Shown piece by piece: positions 24,750 through 31,748 of a DNA stretch of 64,000 nucleotides; position 1 is the stretch's first letter; each line of letters starts with the position of its first letter. The position numbers were made by a program, and so were the translations under genes. The stretch covers positions 1-64,000 of the forward strand of contig CAYFPJ010000006.1 of NCBI GenBank assembly GCA_964344965.1, written 5' to 3'. The notes beneath the pieces are model-generated. The model had not been told where the DNA came from. It did no database searches and saw only the letters and a program-made list of their open reading frames with translations. Origin of the DNA: UM-FILTER-37-12 sp964344965 (lineage in GTDB: Bacteria > Patescibacteriota > Patescibacteriia > Magasanikbacterales > UBA922).

Positions 24750-25811
24750 ATGGATTTGGCAGAATTATTTAAAAAGTATCCATTTGCATCTTATGGAGTT
24801 TTGGCTATCTTGTTTGGACTTGTTGCCAAGTCTCCATTTTTCGTGTTTATTGGGTTATATTTGTTGGTACTGTTTGCTGATAAAAGAAAAAAACTTGGAA
24901 ATAGTAGTAATATAAAAAATATTTTTAAAGATTTTAATTTTAATGTTCCAAATAAAAAGACTATGGAAACAATCAATCCGAAGAAATTTCGTAAAGGAGG
25001 ATGGTGGGCTGGAGTGACAATCTTGATCTTAATTTTTGCCCTATTCGGAAGTAGCTTCTGGGTGGTAGTAGGAGCTGGTGAGACTGGCGTGCAGTCACTC
25101 TTCGGTAAGGTTCGTGATCAGGAGCTTCATTCTGGTTTTCATCTCAAAAATCCTTTTGTGAAGATCACCAAGATGAGTATCCGGACCCAAGATTATACAA
25201 TGAGTATTACCCAAGGGGAGGGTAAGAAGTATGGTTCAGATGTCATCACAGCTCTTACCAAAGAAGGTTTGAGTGTGGATCTTGATATCACGGTTCTTTA
25301 TCACCTGCTAGAGGACAAGGCCTCTGACGTTTATCGAGATGTTGGCCTTGGTTATGATGAAGTGGTTATTCGTCCTCAGATCAGAAGCGTGATCAGAGAG
25401 GTGATTGCTCAGTATGAAGCAAAAGACATCTACTCCGAAAAAAGACAGGAGGCAGCGGCTCAAATTTTTGAGATTCTGAAACAAAAACTTGACCCCCGTG
25501 GAATAGAGATAGAGGACGTGCTACTTCGCCATGTCGAGTTGCCGCCAAATTTGGCCAACAGTATTCAGGAAAAATTACAAGCAGAGCAGGATGCAGAGAG
25601 GTATGACTTTTTGCTCCAAAAAGAAAGTAAAGAAGCGGAGAGAAAAAGACTTGAAGCAGAAGGGCAACGCGATGCTCAGAAGATCATCAATGAAAGCTTA
25701 ACTCCACGTTATCTAGAATATCTGTATATTCAAAGTCTTGAGAATCGTGAAGGGACCATCTATGTCCCAACCAGCCCAAGCAATGGTACTCCATTGTTCC
25801 GAGGGATCTAA
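24750..25811 (+). CDS. SPFH/prohibitin (band 7) family membrane protein
   Basis: A 353-residue protein with an N-terminal hydrophobic pair (FASYGVLAILFGLVAK and WAGVTILILIFALFGSSF), then an SPFH domain beginning VVGAGETGVQSLFGKV and a long Glu/Arg/Ala-rich coiled coil (LQKESKEAERKRLEAEGQRD). The family forms large ring or cage scaffolds in membranes and often governs proteolysis by FtsH or organises microdomains. The 60-residue N-terminal membrane extension is longer than in most prohibitins. It is followed by a proline-rich frameshifted gene. Confidence 0.9.
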   Translation: MDLAELFKKYPFASYGVLAILFGLVAKSPFFVFIGLYLLVLFADKRKKLGNSSNIKNIFKDFNFNVPNKKTMETINPKKFRKGGWWAGVTILILIFALFGSSFWVVVGAGETGVQSLFGKVRDQELHSGFHLKNPFVKITKMSIRTQDYTMSITQGEGKKYGSDVITALTKEGLSVDLDITVLYHLLEDKASDVYRDVGLGYDEVVIRPQIRSVIREVIAQYEAKDIYSEKRQEAAAQIFEILKQKLDPRGIEIEDVLLRHVELPPNLANSIQEKLQAEQDAERYDFLLQKESKEAERKRLEAEGQRDAQKIINESLTPRYLEYLYIQSLENREGTIYVPTSPSNGTPLFRGI

Positions 25812-25826
25812 TCTTAATCAACTTAT

Positions 25827-26361
25827 ATGTCAAGTAGAAAGCCAGGTGGTCCACCATCAGGTGACCCAACAGAACCAAACCGTGCGTTAGCGACAGAATT
25901 CACTACTGATGAAATTCATGCAGCTGGTAAAAATGCTGGTTATGAGCCAAAGACTGCAACTCCGATTCCTGAAGAGCCACCATCTCTCCCTGGTGCAGAA
26001 AGAACCGGAATACCAACTTACTCCAGAGCAAATTGAAGATTTGAGAAATGCACCTCCACCACCGACACAGCCTAGTAGGGAGAGTTATAAGAAAATGGTG
26101 GCTGATGCTCGCAGTAGGGTAAAAGCTGTGCCAGAAAAGCCAGGTTCAAAAGTTGTGCAGCCCACAGAAGCATATCTTCCAGGGTCAGGATCCCCTGCCT
26201 ACCATGATGCTGATGCTGGGGAATTAGGAAGACAAGTGAGAGAAGCTTTGGGTACGCTTAAAGATGCCCAAGAGGCTCCAACAGAGGAAATATCTGCAGT
26301 ACAACCTGAAGAAAAAAAGAGCTGGTGGAATAGAGCTTGGAAAAAATTGTCTGGCAAGTAG
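25827..26361 (+). pseudogene. Proline-rich hypothetical protein, frameshifted
   Basis: One frame starts MSSRKPGGPPSGDPTEPN and runs to about 26035. The other supplies YQLTPEQIEDLRNAPPPP and continues to EEKKSWWNRAWKKLSGK. Both are Pro/Glu-rich and join naturally if one base is skipped near 26000 (around GCAGAAAGAACC). The result would be a disordered protein of about 178 residues with an amphipathic Trp/Lys C-terminus that could touch the membrane. Mutation, assembly error and recoding remain possible. Confidence 0.5.
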
Positions 26362-26379
26362 GTTTTTGAAGCTAAAATA

Positions 26380-26408
26380 TTGACAAAAATATCCCAAAAT
26401 GCTATACT
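26380..26408 (+). promoter_or_regulatory. Consensus promoter for zinc-ribbon gene
   Basis: TTGACA and TATACT are separated by exactly 17 nt. The implied 5' untranslated region is about 120 nt, long for this window, and contains a small CTTGC/GCAAG hairpin. Confidence 0.75.
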
Positions 26409-26534
26409 TTTGGCGCAATTATTATCAATTGTTTACCTTGCTTTATTCTTAAGTTTCGCAAGATAAATTAAAGGTCGGTTAAGTTATACAGCTAATGCTA
26501 TGTGAGCATCAATGTTGTAAAAAGTAGAAAAATT

Positions 26535-26810
26535 ATGAATTATCAATCAGATCGCCAGATGTTTGATGTAGACGTAGATTGTGGAGAATGTGGTACTAAG
26601 ATCACCCAACTTCCTTTCCAACCATCTGGAGACCGACCTGTATTTTGTTCAAACTGTCTTCGCGCTCGTAGAAGTGAGAGAAGAGAAAGACGTATGTTTG
26701 ACGTAGATGTAGATTGTGCTGAATGTGGTATCAAGATCACTCAGCTTCCTTTCGAACCATCAGGTGACCGTCCAATTTATTGTTTTGATTGCAATAAGAA
26801 TCGCAGATAA
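26535..26810 (+). CDS. Duplicated CxxC-x17-CxxC zinc-ribbon protein
   Basis: A 91-residue protein made of two nearly identical 35-residue units. Each starts MFDVDVDC and has the paired cysteines CGECG...CSNC or CAECG...CFDC, about 17 residues apart. It matches the CxxC-x17-CxxC domain common in Patescibacteria, whose function is unknown; zinc binding and nucleic-acid or protein contact are likely. The units are joined by an Arg-rich linker (RARRSERRERR). The ATG used here is preferred over an upstream GTG because it lies just before the first unit. It has its own promoter and terminator. Confidence 0.85.
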   Translation: MNYQSDRQMFDVDVDCGECGTKITQLPFQPSGDRPVFCSNCLRARRSERRERRMFDVDVDCAECGIKITQLPFEPSGDRPIYCFDCNKNRR

Positions 26811-26826
26811 ATTTATCTGAAATTTC

Positions 26827-26853
26827 AAAACCCCGACTAGTTCGGGGTTTTTT
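26827..26853 (+). terminator. Intrinsic terminator after zinc-ribbon gene
   Basis: AAAACCCCGA pairs with TCGGGGTTTT around a 5-nt loop, ending in six T. Confidence 0.9.
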
Positions 26854-26864
26854 GTGTGTAAAAT

Positions 26865-26956
26865 TAGGAAATAGAACGCGGATTTAACGGATTGGACGGA
26901 TCAAAACAGATCCATTCAAATCTATTTAATCCGTGTCATCTGTGTTCTATTTCCTA
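26865..26956. repeat. Cargo-less inverted-repeat element (CACAGAT/TAGGAAAT family)
   Basis: Ends TAGGAAATAGAAC/GTTCTATTTCCTA are a perfect 13-bp inverted repeat. The inside reads GGATTTAACGGATT against AATCCGTGTCATCTGTG. A sister copy is at 48397-48506, and the inner words resemble the terminal repeats of the GxxExxY units. Confidence 0.8.
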
Positions 26957-26963
26957 AAATAAT

Positions 26964-27845
26964 TTATTCTCCAGTTATTAGGCAAGTTACTGCCCCTTCT
27001 ATTTTATAGTCAGAGCTTATAGCCTTCTTTAGACCAGCAATAGAAAGAGCACTATTTGGTGAAATGGTAATATTTGTATTTCTTTTTACTATATCTATGG
27101 CTGCCGTAATTTGATCATTATTTACAATCCATCCCGAGCCACTAGTGGATTTGATAGCCTCTATTACCTCTGCTTTTCTGTGAGAAACATTATCCACTAT
27201 TGCTCCAGCCAACGAACTCTCTTCCTTAGATATCTGGTCAAACTCTTCAGCTATAGGATGACAAGTGGTAGTCTGGACAATATGGATTTGAATAGGATTT
27301 TCCAACTTGAGAAATTGCTCTCCCAAGGCCTGAGCTGTAGTACCACTAGAAGTAGGGATGAATACAGCTCGTAGATCTGGTATTTTTTCCAGATCTTTTG
27401 CCAGCTCCATATAGCCTTCCAGAGCTAGAGGGTCAGTGGACTGGCGAAGATGTTTTGCTTCAGCATTTTTATCCATTTGAAAGGCTATCTGTTTTGGCCT
27501 CTCGACTTGTTCAATTGATATATCTTTATCTTTTATTTCTCTATTTAATTTACTTAATTTTTTATTACTAATTTTTTTACCAACCAAAACTCGCAATCTG
27601 ATTTTATTTTCAGGATTATTTTTATTATGTTTATTGGTTGCTAGAATAGCAGCAAGCGCTGCATTTCCAGAAGAAGAAATCACAAAATCGCGAAAACCAT
27701 CACGCTTGAAATATGTCTTGATCATGTAGGGAATGGACCTACCCTTGTGAGAACCATACTTGTGCAAGTCCTCGCGTTTCAGATATAGATTGTCTATCCC
27801 GAGAGCTTGAGCTAGATCGGGATAGGATTGTTGGGGGGTTTTCAT
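26964..27845 (-). CDS. PLP-dependent enzyme of the threonine synthase/cysteine synthase fold
   Basis: A fold-type II PLP protein of 293 residues. LYLKREDLHKYGSHKGRSI contains the probable Schiff-base lysine (SHKGR), ISSSGNAALAAIL is the Asn-containing loop that holds the PLP ring, and PTSSGTTAQALGEQF the phosphate-binding loop. The length suits a minimal threonine synthase or diaminopropionate-lyase-like enzyme, but the biosynthetic neighbours are missing and the substrate cannot be told. An inverted-repeat word follows its start. Confidence 0.8.
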   Translation of the reverse strand: MKTPQQSYPDLAQALGIDNLYLKREDLHKYGSHKGRSIPYMIKTYFKRDGFRDFVISSSGNAALAAILATNKHNKNNPENKIRLRVLVGKKISNKKLSKLNREIKDKDISIEQVERPKQIAFQMDKNAEAKHLRQSTDPLALEGYMELAKDLEKIPDLRAVFIPTSSGTTAQALGEQFLKLENPIQIHIVQTTTCHPIAEEFDQISKEESSLAGAIVDNVSHRKAEVIEAIKSTSGSGWIVNNDQITAAIDIVKRNTNITISPNSALSIAGLKKAISSDYKIEGAVTCLITGE

Positions 27846-27861
27846 GTTTATAGTTCATAGT

Positions 27862-27911
27862 GAATAGTTCATAGCCAATAGGAATTCAATACTATTGACT
27901 ATGAACTATTG
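27862..27911. repeat. TAGTTCATAG inverted repeat
   Basis: GAATAGTTCATAGCCAATAG and, after 10 nt, its near-complement (18 of 20 matching). The left arm is itself preceded by a further TAGTTCATAG, giving a short-period repeat. It is intergenic. Confidence 0.75.
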
Positions 27912-27979
27912 GCTTTTAGAATTTGTAATTTTTACAAAATTTTGTTATTCTTAGAAAAGTTATTTGTAAGCTTAACACT

Positions 27980-28147
27980 ATGAAACTAACTTGTCCAGAA
28001 TGTAAAAATGATGTAGATCTTACTCCATATCCTGATTTGAAAAAAGATCAAGTCATCGAATGTGGGATGTGTGGGATTACTCTTCTTGTTACCGAAATAT
28101 CTGACAGCGGAGATGTTCTAACTGAAATTGTAGATGAGGGGAAATAG
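27980..28147 (+). CDS. LysW-like zinc-finger carrier protein
   Basis: A 55-residue protein starting MKLTCPECKNDVDL, with a second pair CGMCG and an acidic C-terminus ending TEIVDEGK. The two CxxC knuckles and the acidic tail resemble LysW/ArgW, the small carrier to which amino-acid intermediates are attached in lysine and arginine biosynthesis. The canonical C-terminal EDWGE is absent and no LysX/LysZ genes are adjacent, so it may be a LysW relative with another role. A four-helix-bundle TIR unit begins 1 bp after its stop. Confidence 0.65.
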   Translation: MKLTCPECKNDVDLTPYPDLKKDQVIECGMCGITLLVTEISDSGDVLTEIVDEGK

Positions 28148-28148
28148 A

Positions 28149-28596
28149 CAGCTAGTAAGCAATAAGCAGAATAAGCTGTAGGCATTAAGTAAATTTTTTT
28201 TGGCTTTGTATCCATCTTGTTAATAATTTGCCTACTTCTTCAGTACTCGAAAGAGTACTTTTGTATTGTTCTCGTGTAATATAATTTAGGTCTCGCATGA
28301 GCAAAATATGATATTTTAATTCTTCTAAGGATGCATCTGCTTGATTATAAAAACGAATACTATCCTTTATACTTTGTCTCCTAAAACCTTCCACAATATT
28401 TGCCGGTATTGAAGCGGCAGCTCTACGTGCCTGACTAGTTAGACCAAACAGTTCATGTTTAGGATTTTGTTCAGTCAGTTTGTATATTAGTAAAACATTT
28501 CTATGAGCCTTTTGCCACACAAGTAAATCTTTAAAAGTTTGAATTCCTCCCATATAAAATTGCTTACAGCTTATTCTGCTTATTGCTTACTAGCTG
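28149..28596. mobile_element. TIR-bounded unit with four-helix-bundle gene
   Basis: Terminal inverted repeats of 36 bp (35 match) lie at 28149-28184 and 28561-28596 and begin CAGCTAGTAAGCAATAAGCA. The single cargo gene is on the minus strand, with its stop abutting the left repeat. The right repeat encodes the last residues and stop of mpl (SNKQNKL). The unit is 448 bp and has no transposase. Confidence 0.85.
28185..28553 (-). CDS. Four-helix-bundle (23S rRNA intervening-sequence type) protein
   Basis: A 122-residue protein of the family first noted in intervening sequences of 23S rRNA genes and related to the Avd accessory protein of diversity-generating retroelements. Diagnostic strings are FKDLLVWQKAHRNVLLIYKL, RRAAASIPANIVEGFRRQS and LEELKYHILLMRDL. 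It probably forms a homopentameric barrel that binds nucleic acid. There is no reverse transcriptase or variable repeat nearby. It is the only gene of the surrounding TIR unit. Confidence 0.92.
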   Translation of the reverse strand: MGGIQTFKDLLVWQKAHRNVLLIYKLTEQNPKHELFGLTSQARRAAASIPANIVEGFRRQSIKDSIRFYNQADASLEELKYHILLMRDLNYITREQYKSTLSSTEEVGKLLTRWIQSQKKFT

Positions 28597-29982
28597 GACG
28601 AACTGTTTTATCATTCCTCTGAATCCATGACTTCCCAAGAAGGCGACAACATCGCCTTTTTCTGTTTTTTTTTGTAAAAATTCTACCAATTCTTCATCAT
28701 CTGGAATGAACTTTACATCTTTGTGAGTCTTTTTGATCACTTCAGCTAATTCCTGCCCATTGAGAGGGGTGGGAGTGTCTGGAGCACGTTTTATTCTTGA
28801 GAGTCTTGGTATTACCACTGTATCAGCATTGACAAATTTGTCGTCATATCCTGGGATAGCCTCTGGTAAGCGATTGCCAGAGTTTGGCTCATATATTGCA
28901 ATGATTTTATTTTTATAAACTTCACGCAGAGTTCGCAAAACCCCTTCGGCTTTTTTGGGAGAGTGGGCGATGTCGTCAAACACTGTAATCTCACCATCCG
29001 ATCTTTTTTCTAGACGACGTTTGATATTTTTGAAAGTTTTTATTGATTTGATAATATCCTCTGGCTTCATACCAATCTGGTGACACATAGCAAAGCATCC
29101 GACCATCTTGTCAACTAAGTAATCTCCAAGTGAATCTGTACTTGCTGACCAAGATTGATCTCCATGGACAATGTCAAAGGTCATGCCATCAGTAGAGGCT
29201 TGATAGTTAGTAAAGTAGTAGTCATTATCTTCGCTGTGTCCATAAGTGATTACTTTACACTTTGCCAAATTTTTCATTTCAGGATGCTGAGTTGTCACTT
29301 TGGCAGATAAGACTAGCAGACCATCCTCTGAGACTTCTTGAACTAATTTTTCAAAAGCCTCTTTGTAAGATTCTGGAGTAGGGTAGACATCAGCATGGTC
29401 CCAGACCACTGCTGTCAGGAGAAGGTGAGTAGGGGAGTAGTGGGCAAATTTAGGCCTGTTATCCCAGCGAGCTGTCTTGTATTCGTCACCCTCGACAATA
29501 CTCCAATCACTTTCAGAAAGTACTGCAGCAGGAATATCATTTAAGCCAACCCCACCAAACATATAATTTGGATCCCAACCATTTTCCAACATGATCCAGG
29601 AGAGGAGGGAAGCACTAGTCGATTTGCCGTATGTTCCAGCGCAAACTATGGAATTCTTTTGGATCAAATGTTCAGCTAGAGCTTCTGGATATGATTTATA
29701 AGGAATATTATTTTCTTGTATATAGAGCCATTCTGGATTTTTTGATCCAGCGACATTGCCAACAATGACTAAATCCGGGTTTCCATCTTTGGTCATTAAC
29801 TCTGGGTGCCAGCCTGGGTAGTAGGAAACACCTGTTTCCTTGAGGTAAGTAGAAACTGGAGGATAAAATCCTTTGTCTGATCCTGTTACTTTATAACCTT
29901 TTTTGTGAAATGCCAAAGCAAGGGCTGACATGGCGACGCCGCAGATGCCGATGAAGTGGATAGACTTTTTTTTATTGAGCAT
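28564..29982 (-). CDS. mpl: UDP-N-acetylmuramate:tripeptide ligase (Mpl-type Mur ligase)
   Basis: A 472-residue Mur ligase. HFIGICGVAMSALALAFHKK is the N-terminal UDP-binding loop, CAGTYGKSTSASLLSWI the ATP loop, and VWDHADVYPT and DDIAHSPKKAEGVL are later motifs. The opening GICG and the PPVSTYLKETG segment are closer to Mpl (murein peptide recycling) than to MurC, although it may serve as MurC here. It joins peptide to UDP-MurNAc in the cytoplasm. Its last seven residues and stop are supplied by the end of the adjacent TIR unit, so the original C-terminus may have been replaced. Confidence 0.85.
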   Translation of the reverse strand: MLNKKKSIHFIGICGVAMSALALAFHKKGYKVTGSDKGFYPPVSTYLKETGVSYYPGWHPELMTKDGNPDLVIVGNVAGSKNPEWLYIQENNIPYKSYPEALAEHLIQKNSIVCAGTYGKSTSASLLSWIMLENGWDPNYMFGGVGLNDIPAAVLSESDWSIVEGDEYKTARWDNRPKFAHYSPTHLLLTAVVWDHADVYPTPESYKEAFEKLVQEVSEDGLLVLSAKVTTQHPEMKNLAKCKVITYGHSEDNDYYFTNYQASTDGMTFDIVHGDQSWSASTDSLGDYLVDKMVGCFAMCHQIGMKPEDIIKSIKTFKNIKRRLEKRSDGEITVFDDIAHSPKKAEGVLRTLREVYKNKIIAIYEPNSGNRLPEAIPGYDDKFVNADTVVIPRLSRIKRAPDTPTPLNGQELAEVIKKTHKDVKFIPDDEELVEFLQKKTEKGDVVAFLGSHGFRGMIKQFVQLVSNKQNKL

Positions 29983-30003
29983 AGAGCACTGGCAGTGGAA
30001 GAA

Positions 30004-30174
30004 TCATTTTTTTATTATGTAAAAAATTTTGGTATCAATGATTATCAATAATAACAGATAGACCAACTGCTTGAAGCTAAATTCTATAAATATCAATCCA
30101 TAAATTTTTGCAATAATCAAAACAGCGATAAGAACAAAAATTATTTGCAGTATGATTTTATTTATTTTTTTCAT
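30004..30174 (-). CDS. Small membrane protein
   Basis: A 56-residue protein starting MKKINKIILQIIFVLI with two hydrophobic spans. An upstream in-frame extension passes through the attC-like hairpin and is unlikely to be translated. No family is recognised. If the neighbouring site is a true attC, this would be the next cassette after the GNAT gene. Confidence 0.45.
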   Translation of the reverse strand: MKKINKIILQIIFVLIAVLIIAKIYGLIFIEFSFKQLVYLLLLIIIDTKIFYIIKK

Positions 30175-30233
30175 ATTGGTTTCATAATTTTGGTTTTCTA
30201 TCCTGCATATAAATAGGTCAGGATTAAATTTCC

Positions 30234-30339
30234 ATATAACGTTCAAGTATATGAGAAGTTTTGGAAACTGCTTAGAAATCAAATGATTTCCAAAATTTGG
30301 GAGAGTGCGCAGCAACGAGCCTCATATACTTTGTTAGGT
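30234..30339 (-). other. attC-like imperfect palindrome
   Basis: Read on the minus strand it begins ACCTAAC, matching the integron R'' consensus RYYYAAC. AAGTATATGAG then pairs with CTCATATACTT, TTTTGGAAA pairs with TTTCCAAAA inside, and it ends at GTTATAT, near GTTRRRY. The length of 106 bp and the GNAT gene directly upstream fit a gene-cassette arrangement. The R' box is imperfect and no integrase is seen. Confidence 0.4.
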
Positions 30340-30824
30340 TATGTAACTGAATACTCCAATACGATTATGGGTATTTTTACACCTTTTCTTTCTACAAATT
30401 TATCCATTATTTTTTCGAAGCCATATTTTTCATAAAAGCTTTGGGCATTGAGAGTAGATTCAACCTTAACTTTCTTCACCTCTTTGCTTGCAATTCTTAA
30501 GGCTTGGTCAAATAATTCCTTCCCAATTCCTCTTTCTTGAAATTCTGGATCTACAAAAATTCGGACTATTTCTCCCTTCTTGGCCTGACCAAACCCCATG
30601 ATATTATCATTCTCTTCAAAAACAAATATTTCTTCTTTTTTCATCCCTTCTTCATAAGTATCTGATGAGAGATCATCAACCCAAACCTTCATTTGTTCAT
30701 CTGTATAAAAATTTTTGGAGCCAACTAACAAAGCTTTTCTATGAATTGCCCAAAGCTTTGATGAATCCTTGGCTGATGCAATTCTAATACCCATAATTGT
30801 ATGTATTCAGTTATTTAACCTAAC
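30333..30824. mobile_element. TIR-bounded unit with GNAT gene
   Basis: Inverted repeats of 22 bp (30333-30354 and 30803-30824) begin GTTAGGTTA and end TAACTGAATAC, differing only in the middle two bases. Hairpins lie just outside both ends (CTCATATACTT stem on the left, CAATGC/GCATTG on the right). The left repeat contains the cargo stop codon. Confidence 0.65.
30339..30794 (-). CDS. GNAT family N-acetyltransferase
   Basis: A 151-residue acetyltransferase with the acetyl-CoA loop FQERGIGKELFDQAL (Q/RxxGxG/A), the preceding strand VRIFVDPE and the C-terminal SFYEKYGFEKI. The substrate may be a small molecule or a protein N-terminus; nothing in the sequence decides. Its coding region fits almost exactly between two 22-bp inverted repeats, so it is probably a mobile cargo gene. 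It lies beside an arginyltransferase-like gene on the same strand, which may be chance. Confidence 0.92.
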   Translation of the reverse strand: MGIRIASAKDSSKLWAIHRKALLVGSKNFYTDEQMKVWVDDLSSDTYEEGMKKEEIFVFEENDNIMGFGQAKKGEIVRIFVDPEFQERGIGKELFDQALRIASKEVKKVKVESTLNAQSFYEKYGFEKIMDKFVERKGVKIPIIVLEYSVT

Positions 30825-30863
30825 AATGCCTAGTAGAGCATTGATCTGTCGTCATATTTTAGA

Positions 30864-31529
30864 TCATTTAAAAATATTTTTTAACTCTCCTAGATCTTCA
30901 CTCCACCTCTCACCATCAAACCACTCCAATCCCTTAAACTGAAGCTTGTAAATATCGCCAGGACGCTGAAATGAGCCGAGGTAGATATATTTCTTTTTTT
31001 CCTCTTGCGCCCATTGGATTGCCATGGTCATCATCCCTAAGCCTAAATTTGGGATATGGAATTTAGAATTTAGAATGTAGAATGGATAAGAGTAGTGGAG
31101 GATGTTGTTTGTTTCAACACAAATTGCATGGCCAACTGTTTGCTGTTTTTTGTTAGTTGTTAGTTGATAATTTAGCACCCGATTAAAATCATCTCTATCA
31201 CCAGTCAAAAGTTCCTTGATTTTATTAGCACTAAAAGTTCCCTCACCAAACTTAGTATCATAAAAATCTTTTCCCATTTTTCCTATTTTCCAGGTATAGC
31301 TAGTGCAAGGAAGAGGGTAGATTTTCATTTTGATATCTTCAGTCTTTCTCAAGATTCGTCGATTTTCACTAGATAGTTCAAATTTATTTAAATCAATTCG
31401 CAAACTTCTAGTCTGTTGCATAAAACCATTTTCTGGACGTCCAAAAACAAAACCACGATCATACATCGCGTTTATATTTTTATCAGAAAAATCAGTTATT
31501 ATTTTTTCTTGCCAAGATAGATAAGACAT
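30864..31529 (-). CDS. Arginyl/leucyl-tRNA-protein transferase-like (GNAT-fold) protein
   Basis: A 221-residue protein whose second half (GLGMMTMAIQWAQEEKKKY, YIYLGSFQRPGDIYKLQF, LEWFDGERW) resembles the C-terminal domain of Ate1/Bpt aminoacyl-tRNA-protein transferases, which tag proteins for degradation. The N-terminal Cys-rich domain of those enzymes is missing. Two short-period repeat words add in-frame peptides (TTNKKQQTVG and FYILNSKFHIPNLG). The assignment rests on motif resemblance. Confidence 0.6.
   Translation of the reverse strand: MSYLSWQEKIITDFSDKNINAMYDRGFVFGRPENGFMQQTRSLRIDLNKFELSSENRRILRKTEDIKMKIYPLPCTSYTWKIGKMGKDFYDTKFGEGTFSANKIKELLTGDRDDFNRVLNYQLTTNKKQQTVGHAICVETNNILHYSYPFYILNSKFHIPNLGLGMMTMAIQWAQEEKKKYIYLGSFQRPGDIYKLQFKGLEWFDGERWSEDLGELKNIFK
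31058..31085. repeat. AATTTAG repeat word in arginyltransferase-like gene
   Basis: AATTTAG, AATTTAG, AATGTAG and AATGG follow one another (period 7), encoding the in-frame peptide LNSKFHIP. A second word, TTGTTAG repeated twice, lies at 31150-31170. Confidence 0.75.
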
Positions 31530-31535
31530 AATTCT

Positions 31536-31742
31536 CTAACAAGGTGGTCTGTCATAATCAGTTCCGCCACATGTATTCTGAAACCACCATTTGCATTTTA
31601 TATGCTCTAGAAAAATTTTGTTTGCACATGGTTCTTTTGAGTCGTAATTTTTTTGTATTCGTGGCAATGTGTGTGAAAGAACAAGTATACCTACGAATAT
31701 AGTTGCAATTAATGTGTACAGAAAAATATTCAAATTTTTCAT
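31536..31742 (-). CDS. Small exported or membrane-anchored Cys-containing protein
   Basis: A 68-residue protein with an N-terminal hydrophobic helix (NIFLYTLIATIFVGILVLS) and a short outer part with four cysteines (PCANK, IKCKW, NTCGG, PPC). Two disulfides are plausible. Family unknown. It lies 6 bp after mraY on the same strand. Confidence 0.5.
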   Translation of the reverse strand: MKNLNIFLYTLIATIFVGILVLSHTLPRIQKNYDSKEPCANKIFLEHIKCKWWFQNTCGGTDYDRPPC

Positions 31743-31748
31743 ATTTTT

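Noticed and set aside
28185..28553. Diversity-generating retroelement
   Set aside because: The four-helix-bundle gene is related to Avd, but no reverse transcriptase, template repeat or variable repeat is present nearby.
30175..30315. N-terminal extension of the small membrane protein
   Set aside because: It reads through the attC-like hairpin; the inner Met starts a normal membrane helix.
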